The notes below the pieces were generated by a model. It did no database searches. It was not told where the DNA came from and saw only the letters and a program-made list of their open reading frames with translations. This document shows positions 1-7,277 of a stretch of 16,078 nucleotides of DNA, in pieces. The position numbers were made by a program, and so were the translations under genes. Within the stretch, counting starts at the first letter, position 1. Every line of letters begins with the position of its first letter. The DNA comes from an uncultured Porphyromonadaceae bacterium (lineage in GTDB: Bacteria > Bacteroidota > Bacteroidia > Bacteroidales > Muribaculaceae), in contig USMC01000059.1 of assembly GCA_900555715.1 (NCBI GenBank), positions 1 through 16,078 of the forward strand, in the 5' to 3' direction.

Positions 1-41
1 CGCTTGCGACCACCATCGGGCTTGCTTCCCGAAAGCGAGTG

Positions 42-73
42 CAAAATTACTCCTTTCTTCCGAAATCACCAAA
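42..73 (-). promoter_or_regulatory. Bacteroidetes-type promoter pointing left, out of the window
   Basis: On the minus strand a TTTG (73-70) is followed, after a 20-base spacer, by TAATTTTG (49-42), which fits the -33/-7 consensus of the Bacteroidetes primary sigma factor. Transcription would start near base 37. The first minus-strand ATG downstream is at 16-14, giving a leader of about 20 bases, but the product lies outside the window and could be a protein gene or an RNA. Confidence 0.6.
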
Positions 74-191
74 TATTTTGATGGAAAATTATGTCGCGAA
101 ACATAAATTTAACCCTTATTCACACTCCATACATCTTCAACCGAAGATATACACATATAATATATGCATAAAGAAACCGAAACATTCATCG

Positions 192-308
192 ATGCCAAAA
201 ATCAAAAGGAAAGACGAATCTGCAAAAACTTTGCTGTACGGGCTTTTTTTTGTAACTTTGGCAATGATTTCGGCGATTTTCGCCGACGGCAAATCTCGAT
301 CCTCATAA
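192..308 (+). CDS. Possible 38-residue single-pass membrane peptide upstream of dnaE
   Basis: I do not recognise this ORF. From the ATG at 192 it encodes 38 residues: a basic start (MPKIKRKDESAK), then one hydrophobic segment of about 19 residues (from TLLYGLFF to MISAIFA), then a short polar tail ending DGKSRSS. This is the layout of a small N-in membrane peptide. It stops 10 bases before the dnaE start. Against it, the best dnaE promoter match (230-260) and a hairpin (270-286) lie inside the ORF, which is more easily explained if the region is only a leader. No clear ribosome binding site is visible. A longer in-frame start at 39 gives an N-terminal part that does not look coding. Confidence 0.2.
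   Translation: MPKIKRKDESAKTLLYGLFFVTLAMISAIFADGKSRSS
230..260 (+). promoter_or_regulatory. Promoter of the dnaE operon
   Basis: TTTG at 230-233, a 19-base spacer, and TAACTTTG at 253-260 match the Bacteroidetes -33/-7 consensus closely. The start site would be near 265, leaving a leader of about 50 bases before the dnaE ATG at 319. Confidence 0.7.
270..286 (+). promoter_or_regulatory. Short perfect hairpin in the predicted dnaE leader
   Basis: The sequence forms a 7-base-pair perfect stem, TCGGCGA paired with TCGCCGA, around a TTT loop. It lies just after the predicted dnaE start site and about 32 bases before the start codon. No U-tract follows, so it is not a terminator. It may stabilise the 5' end or tune translation; this is inference. 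Confidence 0.35.
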
Positions 309-318
309 ATAAACTGAT

Positions 319-3300
319 ATGTCGCAATTTGTACATCTGCACGTCCACTCGCAATACTCCGTCCTTGACGGACTGTCGTCGATATCCGGTCTTATAAAAA
401 AAGCGGTATCAGACGGCATGCCCGCCCTTGCGCTTACCGACCATGGCAACATGTTCGGTTGTAAAGCATTTTTTAATGACATCAAGAAGCACAACGGCAA
501 GGTAAAAGATGAAGTAGCAAAAGCCAAGGCAGCACTTGAGGCGGCAGAAGCGGCAGGCGACGCAGAAGCGGCAGCCTCAGCACAGGCAGAGATGGAAGCT
601 GCGGCAGCCAAACGCCTGAAGCCGATTCTGGGATGTGAAATGTATGTGGCAAAAGGTGACCTTCACGACAAAAACGACACCAAAGACAAGGGTGCTCACC
701 TGATTGTGCTGGCGAAAAACGAAAAAGGGTATAAAAATCTCATCAAGCTTGTAAGCCAGTCGTGGACAGAAGGACATTATTTCCATCCCCGCACCGACAA
801 GCAGGCGCTCGCCAAGCATCATGAAGGGCTCATCATCTGCTCCGCATGTCTCGGTGGCGAGATTCCCCGTCTTCTCCGTGCCGGAGACCTTGAAGGCGCC
901 GACAAGGCTGTAGCCTGGTGGAAAAGCGTATTTGGCGACGACTATTATATCGAGCTCCAGCGCCATAAGGCGACAAAGCCTCGCGCGAACCACGAGACTT
1001 ACGAAATCCAGCGCAGCATCGAGCCGCACCTGATAGCTCTCGCAAGAAAATATGACATAAAAATTATCGCGTCGAACGACGTGCACTTTGTTGACGAGGC
1101 CGATTCCGAAGCCCACGACCGCCTCATCTGCCTGTCGACAAACCACCAGGTGAACGACGAGAACCGGATGCTCTATTCCAAGCAGGAATGGTTCAAGACG
1201 ACAGCTGAGATGGAGGCAATTTTTGCTGACATTCCCGAAGCTATCGCCAACACTGTCGAAGTGGCAGACAAAGTGGTCGAATATGACATCGACCATGCTC
1301 CCACCATGCCCAACTTCGTCATTCCCAAAGAATTCGGAACAGAAGAAGAGTACCGGAGCCGCATAACAGAGCAGGAACTTTTCGATGAGTTCACCCGCGA
1401 CGAGAACGGCAATGTTGTCCTCAGCGAGGAGGAGGCTCATAAAAAGATAAAGAAACTCGGCGGCTACGAGAAGCTATACCGCATAAAATTCGAAGCCGAC
1501 TATCTGAAAAAGATAACCTACGACGGAGCCGCTCGCCGCTATGGCACTCCGCTCGACAAGGATATCGACGACCGCATACGCTTCGAGCTCCACATTATGA
1601 AGACGATGGGTTTCCCTGGCTACTTCCTCATTGTGGAAGACTTCATACGCGTGGGGCGCTCGATGGGAGTCAGCATCGGTCCGGGTCGAGGTTCGGCGGC
1701 CGGCTCGGTTGTGGCATACTGCCTCGGCATAACACAGATCGACCCGCTCAAATATGATCTCCTCTTCGAACGCTTCCTTAATCCCGACCGTATATCGCTT
1801 CCTGATATCGACGTTGACTTCGATGACGACGGACGCGAGACAGTGCTGAACTACGTCACCGAGCACTACGGAGCACCTAACGTAGCGCACATCATCACCT
1901 ACGGCACAATGGCTGCGAAATCTGCCATAAAAGACGTGGCGCGTGTGATGAGCCTTCCTATCCCGACAGCAAACCGCCTTACAAAACTCATTCCGCGCCA
2001 CATGCCCGACGACCCCAACAAGCCGGGTAAAGAGCTCAAGCCGACAATATCGAACTGCATCAAATATCTGCCGGAATTCAAGGACGAGATGGCGGCCGAC
2101 GCCAACGTCAACGAGCTGATGAACTTTGCCGATAAGCTCGAAGGCACCGTGCGCAATATCGGCGTCCACGCCTGCGGTGTCATCATCTGCCGCGACGACG
2201 TCAGCGACTGGGTTCCTGTGAGCACCGCCGCCGACAAGAACGGCGACCGCATTCTGGTGACACAATACGAAGGGCGCGTCATCGAGGACACCGGTCTTAT
2301 CAAGATGGACTTCCTCGGGCTCAAGACTCTTTCAATCATCAAGGACGCCATAGCAAACATACGCCGCTCACAGAATATCGAAGTCGACATCGACACTATC
2401 CCTATCGACGACAAAGAGACCTACGAACTCTATAGCCGCGGCGCCACTATAGGCACGTTCCAGTTCGAGTCGCCCGGTATGCAGCGCTATCTTCGCCAAC
2501 TCCGTCCGAGCGTGTTCGAAGACCTCATCGCCATGAATGCTCTCTATCGTCCCGGTCCTATGGAGAACATCCCCGAGTTCATTGCGCGCAAGCACGGCGA
2601 GTCGAAAATAGAATATGACATTCCGGAAATGGAGACGTATCTGAAGGATACCTACGGTATTACCGTCTATCAGGAACAGGTGATGCTTCTGTCGCGTCTG
2701 CTTGCCGGATTCACCCGCGGCGAAAGCGATACGCTCCGCAAGGCGATGGGTAAAAAACTCATCGAGAAGATGAACCACCTCAAAGGCAAATTTCTGTCAG
2801 GAGGTCAGGAACGCGGACATAAGCCGGAAGTGCTGGAAAAGATATGGAAAGAGTGGGAAAAATTCGCATCATACGCTTTCAACAAGAGTCACGCCACGTG
2901 CTACAGCTGGGTGGCATACCAGACAGCTTACCTGAAAGCCCACTACCCTGCCGAATTTATGGCCGCCGTCCTGACGCGAAACCTCGAAGACATCACCAAG
3001 CTTTCGTTCTACATGGACGAATGCCGTGCCATGGGTCTGCAAGTGAAAGGACCTGACATCAACGAGTCATACTCCAGTTTCTCTGTCAGCGAACCGGGCG
3101 TGATACGCTTCGGACTCACTGCCATAAAAGGTATCGGAGGCGATGTCGTCAAGGCAATCGTAGACGAACGCGAAGCAAACGGAAAATTCAAAGACCTCTA
3201 CGACTTTGTAGAGCGCGTCCCGTCGCAGTCGATCAACCGCCGCGTGTTCGACAACCTCACCTTCGCCGGAGCGTTCGACTGCTTCGAAGGCATCAAGCGC

Positions 3301-4155
3301 GAAGACCTCATGGCAGAGATAGGCAAGAAAGGAGAAACAATCTCGGAACTGCTTCTTCGCTACGGTCAGCTCCGCCAGCAGGAAGCAAAAGAATCGCAAT
3401 CGTCGCTGTTCGGCTTCGACGACAGCCAGATTCTCGAATCGGCACGTCCTAAGATTCCGTCGATGCCATCGTGGGACAACCTCACACGCCTCAACCGCGA
3501 GCGCGACCTTGTAGGCATGTATCTGTCGGCACATCCGCTCGACCCCTACTGGCTCGAGGTCACATACGGAGTAAACTGCACCGCCGTCGAGAAAAACGAA
3601 ATCGAAGAGCCCACCCCGGCTCCTATCACCTTCGCAGGAATGGTCGTTTCCGTCGAAGAGCGCAAGACGGCAGGCAACCTCACGATGACTATTCTCAAGA
3701 TCGAGGATTTCACTGGCGCCACCGAAGTGACGCTTTTCGACAAACAGAAGGCGGAGTTTTCGCGTCTGTGCGTTCCAGGCGCCGCCGTATGTGTCACCGG
3801 CAGTTTCCGCATAGTGCGCAATAAGATGACAGGCGCTACCAATCTGCGCTTCGGAGTGGAGAACATGCAGCCGCTCGACGGACTGAAAGGTCATCTTCTC
3901 GGCGACATCAACATCACCATCACCCCTGATCTCGCCCCAGCCCTGGAATCTGCGATCGATGAAGAAATAGCATCGGCAAAGAAACGGGGCAACACTGAAA
4001 ACGAATCGGGTGTCAACATCACCATCTTCTCTCCTGAGCACAGCCGCAAGCTGCTGTTCACTTCCGGCATACATCTGCCGCTGACACGCGACTTTATTCA
4101 GAATCTTGAGAAATCCGGATTCGAATTTTCCATTGAAAAGAAACAAATAAGTTAA
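319..4155 (+). CDS. dnaE: DNA polymerase III subunit alpha
   Basis: This is the replicative DNA polymerase catalytic subunit, 1278 residues against about 1160 in E. coli. An N-terminal PHP domain (about 4-300) keeps metal-site signatures including H8-x-H10, the T40-D41-H42-G43-N44 motif, E107 and a late NDVHF, so it may retain metal-dependent 3'-5' exonuclease activity, unlike E. coli DnaE. An alanine-rich insertion (about 60-99) interrupts this domain. The palm has GPGRGS (454-459), the PDIDVDF motif with D498 and D500, and D664 in KMDFLGLKTL; these fit the catalytic aspartates. A YQEQVM...RKAMGKK region (about 780-815) marks the fingers. Helix-hairpin-helix sequence GIKGIGG-like (AIKGIGGD) lies near 930, an OB fold at about 1100-1180, and a QSSLF sequence (1027-1031) fits a sliding-clamp-binding motif. 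It is first gene of a four-gene plus-strand cluster; trxA follows after 26 bases. Confidence 0.97.
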   Translation: MSQFVHLHVHSQYSVLDGLSSISGLIKKAVSDGMPALALTDHGNMFGCKAFFNDIKKHNGKVKDEVAKAKAALEAAEAAGDAEAAASAQAEMEAAAAKRLKPILGCEMYVAKGDLHDKNDTKDKGAHLIVLAKNEKGYKNLIKLVSQSWTEGHYFHPRTDKQALAKHHEGLIICSACLGGEIPRLLRAGDLEGADKAVAWWKSVFGDDYYIELQRHKATKPRANHETYEIQRSIEPHLIALARKYDIKIIASNDVHFVDEADSEAHDRLICLSTNHQVNDENRMLYSKQEWFKTTAEMEAIFADIPEAIANTVEVADKVVEYDIDHAPTMPNFVIPKEFGTEEEYRSRITEQELFDEFTRDENGNVVLSEEEAHKKIKKLGGYEKLYRIKFEADYLKKITYDGAARRYGTPLDKDIDDRIRFELHIMKTMGFPGYFLIVEDFIRVGRSMGVSIGPGRGSAAGSVVAYCLGITQIDPLKYDLLFERFLNPDRISLPDIDVDFDDDGRETVLNYVTEHYGAPNVAHIITYGTMAAKSAIKDVARVMSLPIPTANRLTKLIPRHMPDDPNKPGKELKPTISNCIKYLPEFKDEMAADANVNELMNFADKLEGTVRNIGVHACGVIICRDDVSDWVPVSTAADKNGDRILVTQYEGRVIEDTGLIKMDFLGLKTLSIIKDAIANIRRSQNIEVDIDTIPIDDKETYELYSRGATIGTFQFESPGMQRYLRQLRPSVFEDLIAMNALYRPGPMENIPEFIARKHGESKIEYDIPEMETYLKDTYGITVYQEQVMLLSRLLAGFTRGESDTLRKAMGKKLIEKMNHLKGKFLSGGQERGHKPEVLEKIWKEWEKFASYAFNKSHATCYSWVAYQTAYLKAHYPAEFMAAVLTRNLEDITKLSFYMDECRAMGLQVKGPDINESYSSFSVSEPGVIRFGLTAIKGIGGDVVKAIVDEREANGKFKDLYDFVERVPSQSINRRVFDNLTFAGAFDCFEGIKREDLMAEIGKKGETISELLLRYGQLRQQEAKESQSSLFGFDDSQILESARPKIPSMPSWDNLTRLNRERDLVGMYLSAHPLDPYWLEVTYGVNCTAVEKNEIEEPTPAPITFAGMVVSVEERKTAGNLTMTILKIEDFTGATEVTLFDKQKAEFSRLCVPGAAVCVTGSFRIVRNKMTGATNLRFGVENMQPLDGLKGHLLGDINITITPDLAPALESAIDEEIASAKKRGNTENESGVNITIFSPEHSRKLLFTSGIHLPLTRDFIQNLEKSGFEFSIEKKQIS
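514..609 (+). other. Alanine-rich insertion within the DnaE PHP domain
   Basis: Residues 66-97 of DnaE contain 18 alanines in 32 positions, interspersed with Glu, Lys, Gln and Asp, the composition of a solvent-exposed helix or helical hairpin. The canonical PHP sequence resumes at KPILGCEMYVA (101-111). E. coli DnaE has no comparable segment between its equivalents of the TDHGN and KPI(L/V)G motifs. From memory, Bacteroides DnaE also carries a charged helical insertion here, so the site is probably conserved in the order while this composition is unusual. Confidence 0.7.
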
Positions 4156-4181
4156 TAATACGTTTTTAAACTATCGAAATC

Positions 4182-4499
4182 ATGACGTTCACCGACGAAA
4201 ACATCAAAGAAATAATAGCATCAGGTCAACCTGTCGTAGTAGACTTCTGGGCAACGTGGTGCGGTCCGTGCAAAGCAATGGCACCCCATGTCGACGCCCT
4301 TGCCAAAGAATATGAAGGACGCGTGACTATAGGAAAATACAATCTCGACGAAGAAAACGACTTCGCCACCGAATGCGGCATCCGCAGTCTGCCTACGCTC
4401 ATGTTCTTCAAGAACGGAACGAAGACCGACATCCGCCTTGTCGGCGGTCAGAAACCCGAAGCCATCCGCGAAAAGATAGAAGCCCTTCTGGCTCTTTGA
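4182..4499 (+). CDS. trxA: Thioredoxin
   Basis: A cytosolic thiol-disulfide oxidoreductase that keeps protein disulfides reduced, normally recycled by thioredoxin reductase. At 105 residues it is a complete single-domain thioredoxin with no signal peptide. The active site WCGPC is at 26-30 (C27 and C30), the buried aspartate at D21 in VVVDFWA, and the cis-proline at P71 in SLPT. An extra cysteine, C65, lies near the cis-proline. The start at 4182 is the only sensible ATG, 26 bases after the dnaE stop with no terminator between, so it is probably cotranscribed with dnaE. The bifunctional Nnr gene follows after 29 bases. Confidence 0.95.
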   Translation: MTFTDENIKEIIASGQPVVVDFWATWCGPCKAMAPHVDALAKEYEGRVTIGKYNLDEENDFATECGIRSLPTLMFFKNGTKTDIRLVGGQKPEAIREKIEALLAL

Positions 4500-4528
4500 G
4501 AAGCAGTCCCCCCTGAAACCGTGATTTA

Positions 4529-6136
4529 ATGAAGAATATCTACACCCCTGCCGACATAGCGCGGATCATCGAAGCTACCATCGGCTCACTCGAAGAAATA
4601 GAAGAACTCGAAGAGCCGCAACGACGGAAGATGCTCAGCCGCCGCAATGCCTTTATCGACGAAGTCGGCTATGCAGTGGCAAACGAGATTGTGGCTCTGC
4701 GCGCCGATTCCGAATCGGAGGTGCTGATATTTTCCGGCGACGGCATTTGCGGCGCCTATTCTCTCGCCACCGCTACGGCTCTCCATGCCAGCGGAATAAA
4801 AGCTAAGGTAACACTGTTCAATATCGGCGGCGACATGCTCTCTGCCGACACCGGCGCCGCCCGCAAACGCTACATCGACGCCTGCGGCACAGAGAATCTC
4901 AACGAAGTCGTCGATCCATCTACGGATTTCATCATGCCGAAAATGAACCGCCACAGCATTGTTGTCGACGGCATCTTCGGCAGCGAATACGGCAAACCTC
5001 TCCGCGGAGGGTATCAGGCAGTGGCAAGATATATCAACGAGCACAACGCACGCGTTGTCTCCATTGATTTGCCGTCGGGAATGACGACCGACCTGTCGGT
5101 AGGCATGGTGAACCGCAACATCATCCATGCCGAGCTCACTCTGACGCTCGTCGGTCCGACACTCGCGTTCTTTATGCCCGAAAACGCCGAACTCGTAGGA
5201 AGATGGAAAATACTTCCCGTCGGTCTGGACGAAGATGCGCTCCAGAGCACTTCGTGCATGGCTCATCTCGTCGATCCGAGCGACATACGTACGGTTCTTC
5301 CCAAGCGTTCCCGCGTTATGACAAAAGCCGACCTTGGCGACGCCCTCATCTTCGCCGGCTCATACGGCATGCTCGGCGCGGCAGTGCTTGCCACACGTTC
5401 CGCCACCCGCTCAGGATGCGGCAAGGTGACATGCCACGGTCCCCGATGCGGTCTGTATGTGCTCCAGACCGCCGTGCCGTCAGCTATGTTCGCCACCGAC
5501 GGCTCCGACTACGAGATACGCCACTTCGACGACGCCCACGACGCCCGCGGCGTCGGCATAGGTCCCGGTCTCGGGCGTGCCGAAGCGACAGCAACGGGTC
5601 TTGACACATACCTGAAGACATGCTACAGCGCCGACAAACCGTTGGTACTCGACGCGGATGCGCTCAACCTGATAGCAGAACATCCTTCGATGTTAGACTT
5701 CATTCCGCGCCGCTCTGTCATCACCCCTCATCCGGGCGAATTCGACCGAATGTTCGGCTCGCAGGCATCGCAGAGCACCCGTCTGCTCCTCGCCATAGAG
5801 ATGGCGGAGAAATATAAGATCGTCATAGTTCTCAAAAGCGCATGGACATTCACCGTATGGGCCGACGGGTCTGTCCTCGTCAACTCATCCGGCACGGAAG
5901 CGCTTGCCACAGCAGGCAGCGGCGACGTGCTCACCGGTCTTCTCACCGGTCTGATAGCGCAGAAGATGGTGCCCGAAGTCGCTGCCGTCGCCGCCGTATA
6001 CATCCACGGCATAGCCGGTCGCATCGCGGCACGCCAGTGCGGCATAGCCGGCACCACAGCCGAAGACATCGCCGACGCCATCGGTCCGGCAATAGATTCT
6101 ATCCTTAACCGCCCGCAGGATTCTAAAAAAATATGA
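4529..6136 (+). CDS. nnr: Fused NAD(P)H-hydrate epimerase / ADP-dependent dehydratase
   Basis: This is a YjeF-type fusion protein of 535 residues for repair of hydrated NADH and NADPH (NADHX, NADPHX), damaged forms made by heat or GAPDH side reactions. The N-terminal YjeF_N domain (about 1-225) normally epimerises R-NADHX to S-NADHX. The C-terminal carbohydrate-kinase-like domain (about 260-530) dehydrates S-NADHX using ADP. The C-terminal half is well preserved: AGSYGMLGA, GIGPGLGR, LDADALNLI, TPHPGEF and the catalytic-type A-G-S-G-D-V-L with D466. In the N-terminal half VDGIFG keeps D147 and SIDLPSGM is clear, but the usual GxGNNGGD loop reads GDGICGAYSLA (70-80), so both asparagines and the aspartate are gone. 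Epimerase activity is therefore doubtful. The gene lies 29 bases after trxA and overlaps the next gene by four bases (ATGA), implying translational coupling. Confidence 0.9.
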   Translation: MKNIYTPADIARIIEATIGSLEEIEELEEPQRRKMLSRRNAFIDEVGYAVANEIVALRADSESEVLIFSGDGICGAYSLATATALHASGIKAKVTLFNIGGDMLSADTGAARKRYIDACGTENLNEVVDPSTDFIMPKMNRHSIVVDGIFGSEYGKPLRGGYQAVARYINEHNARVVSIDLPSGMTTDLSVGMVNRNIIHAELTLTLVGPTLAFFMPENAELVGRWKILPVGLDEDALQSTSCMAHLVDPSDIRTVLPKRSRVMTKADLGDALIFAGSYGMLGAAVLATRSATRSGCGKVTCHGPRCGLYVLQTAVPSAMFATDGSDYEIRHFDDAHDARGVGIGPGLGRAEATATGLDTYLKTCYSADKPLVLDADALNLIAEHPSMLDFIPRRSVITPHPGEFDRMFGSQASQSTRLLLAIEMAEKYKIVIVLKSAWTFTVWADGSVLVNSSGTEALATAGSGDVLTGLLTGLIAQKMVPEVAAVAAVYIHGIAGRIAARQCGIAGTTAEDIADAIGPAIDSILNRPQDSKKI

Positions 6137-7218
6137 AACACCACCGTATTATCTTAGCACTCGCCGTGACCGGTCTCTCCTTCGGAGCCGTCGCCCAGTC
6201 ATCGCAAAAAATAACAGCAGGAAAAGCCAACGAGTACGGACTTGTCTACTCACTGCCCCGCACTGTCATCGACCTCTACATAGAAGCCGAACTCACCGAG
6301 CGCCATTCCGGTGAGTTCCATAACTATGCCAAACGCTATCTCGGCACCGACGACGCCATCCACGCCGACAGCTATTCCGCCGCCGTGCTCAGCACCACCG
6401 TCGTGCCGCGCGGCATAGCCACCGACGCCGACCGCCAGCTCGCGCAGTTCAAGGCAGGTTCTTCGGCGTATATCAATCTGACGCCCGACAATCTTCCGCT
6501 CGGCATCAACACCGACGAGGAGTATGTCCCCGATGCTCCTGAACCGCCGGTAGCCCGTCCCGCAGCACCGTCGCCGCTCGAGACAGAAGGTGCGCGCCAG
6601 GCCGTGACAGCCGAAATGGCACGCAGCGCTTCTCTGTCGAAGAAGGCAGAACTTGCCGCGCAGCGCATCTTCGAACTGCGCGAGACACGCAGCGACATCC
6701 TTTCGGGCAACGCCGACAATCCGCCTGCCGACGGTGCCGCCATGGAGCTTGTCCTTGCCAATCTCGCGGCTCAGGAGGCGGCGCTGACCGCCATGTTCGA
6801 AGGCACCACGACAACCCGCACCGTCGTCCGGAAAGTGACTCTCGAGCCTGACACCACCGGCGCGCAGGTTGTGGCGCGCATCTCGGCTGTCGACGGAATC
6901 GTAGGTGCCGACAACCTTGCCGGTGCGCCGCTGACAGCAGAGTTTACCGTTCTGGAAAAAGGCGTTCTTCCAGTCAACGAAAAAGGTATCGTGAAGTCAT
7001 ACCCCAAGGGTGGCGTGGCGTATTGCATACCGGGCACAGCCCAGCTAACGCTCCGCTACGGCGGCAAAACTATCGCTGAGGAAGACGTGACCCTCTCGCA
7101 GCTCGGCGTGGTCTTCGGACTCGACCCCGGTCTGTTCACCGACAAACGCGAACCCTACAAAGTGGTCTTCGACCCTGCCACAGGAGCAATCATAAACCTT
7201 GCCCCGATGGAAAAATAA
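6133..7218 (+). CDS. DUF4831 family exported protein
   Basis: The 361-residue product begins with a signal peptide (MKHHRIILALAVTGLSFGAVAQ, cleavage near residue 22), so it acts in the periplasm or envelope. The mature start, EYGLVYSLPRTVIDLYIEA followed by an F-x-x-YAKRYLG stretch, is what I recognise from the Bacteroidetes family DUF4831, as are the central AAQRIFELRETRSDILSG and the later E-x-x-L-x-x-MFEG segment. A Pro/Ala-rich linker lies near residues 135-150. The function of this family is unknown to me. The start codon overlaps the stop of the nnr gene (ATGA), and a strong terminator follows, so it is the last gene of the dnaE cluster. The family recognition is from memory and not from a search. 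Confidence 0.8.
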   Translation: MKHHRIILALAVTGLSFGAVAQSSQKITAGKANEYGLVYSLPRTVIDLYIEAELTERHSGEFHNYAKRYLGTDDAIHADSYSAAVLSTTVVPRGIATDADRQLAQFKAGSSAYINLTPDNLPLGINTDEEYVPDAPEPPVARPAAPSPLETEGARQAVTAEMARSASLSKKAELAAQRIFELRETRSDILSGNADNPPADGAAMELVLANLAAQEAALTAMFEGTTTTRTVVRKVTLEPDTTGAQVVARISAVDGIVGADNLAGAPLTAEFTVLEKGVLPVNEKGIVKSYPKGGVAYCIPGTAQLTLRYGGKTIAEEDVTLSQLGVVFGLDPGLFTDKREPYKVVFDPATGAIINLAPMEK

Positions 7219-7268
7219 AAAATGACTCCGGCTCTGAAATACGTCAGAACCGGAGTTGCTTGTTTTTT
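7212..7268. terminator. Bidirectional rho-independent terminator
   Basis: A 13-base-pair inverted repeat (7225-7237 with 7244-7256, 6-base loop) lies between the convergent DUF4831 and SDR genes. On the plus strand there is one C-A mismatch in the stem and a T-rich tail (7260-7268). On the minus strand the same position becomes a G-U wobble, and the tail is T-rich too (complement of 7212-7222). It can therefore end transcription from both sides, and is slightly stronger for the minus strand. Confidence 0.85.
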
Positions 7269-7277
7269 AAGAAGTTC

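Larger units (their letters stand above)
1..318. other. Divergent intergenic region upstream of dnaE
   Basis: This AT-rich stretch contains no long gene that I can support. It carries a leftward promoter (42-73), a rightward promoter (230-260), a short perfect hairpin (270-286) and a possible small membrane-peptide ORF (192-308), each listed separately. On the minus strand an ATG at 16-14 opens a frame that runs off the window with only five codons visible (M-V-V-A-S), so a divergent gene may begin there, but this cannot be confirmed. The section from about 85 to 190 is AT-rich and I see nothing else in it. Confidence 0.7.

Noticed and set aside
303..611. Alanine-rich minus-strand ORF opposite the dnaE start
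   Set aside because: It is the complement of the DnaE alanine-rich insertion and overlaps conserved PHP motifs on the plus strand; no start signal.
577..1440. 287-residue minus-strand ORF inside dnaE
   Set aside because: Antisense shadow of a GC-rich conserved gene; its sequence resembles no family and the plus strand has clear DnaE motifs.
3067..4146. 359-residue minus-strand ORF inside dnaE
   Set aside because: Long because of codon bias in the antisense frame of dnaE; it shows no domain and has no promoter or ribosome site that I can see.
5931..5952. Direct repeat of TCACCGGTCT with 12-base period in nnr
   Set aside because: It encodes the LTGLLTGL stretch of the conserved dehydratase motif region; a two-copy coincidence of codon choice and not a repeat element.
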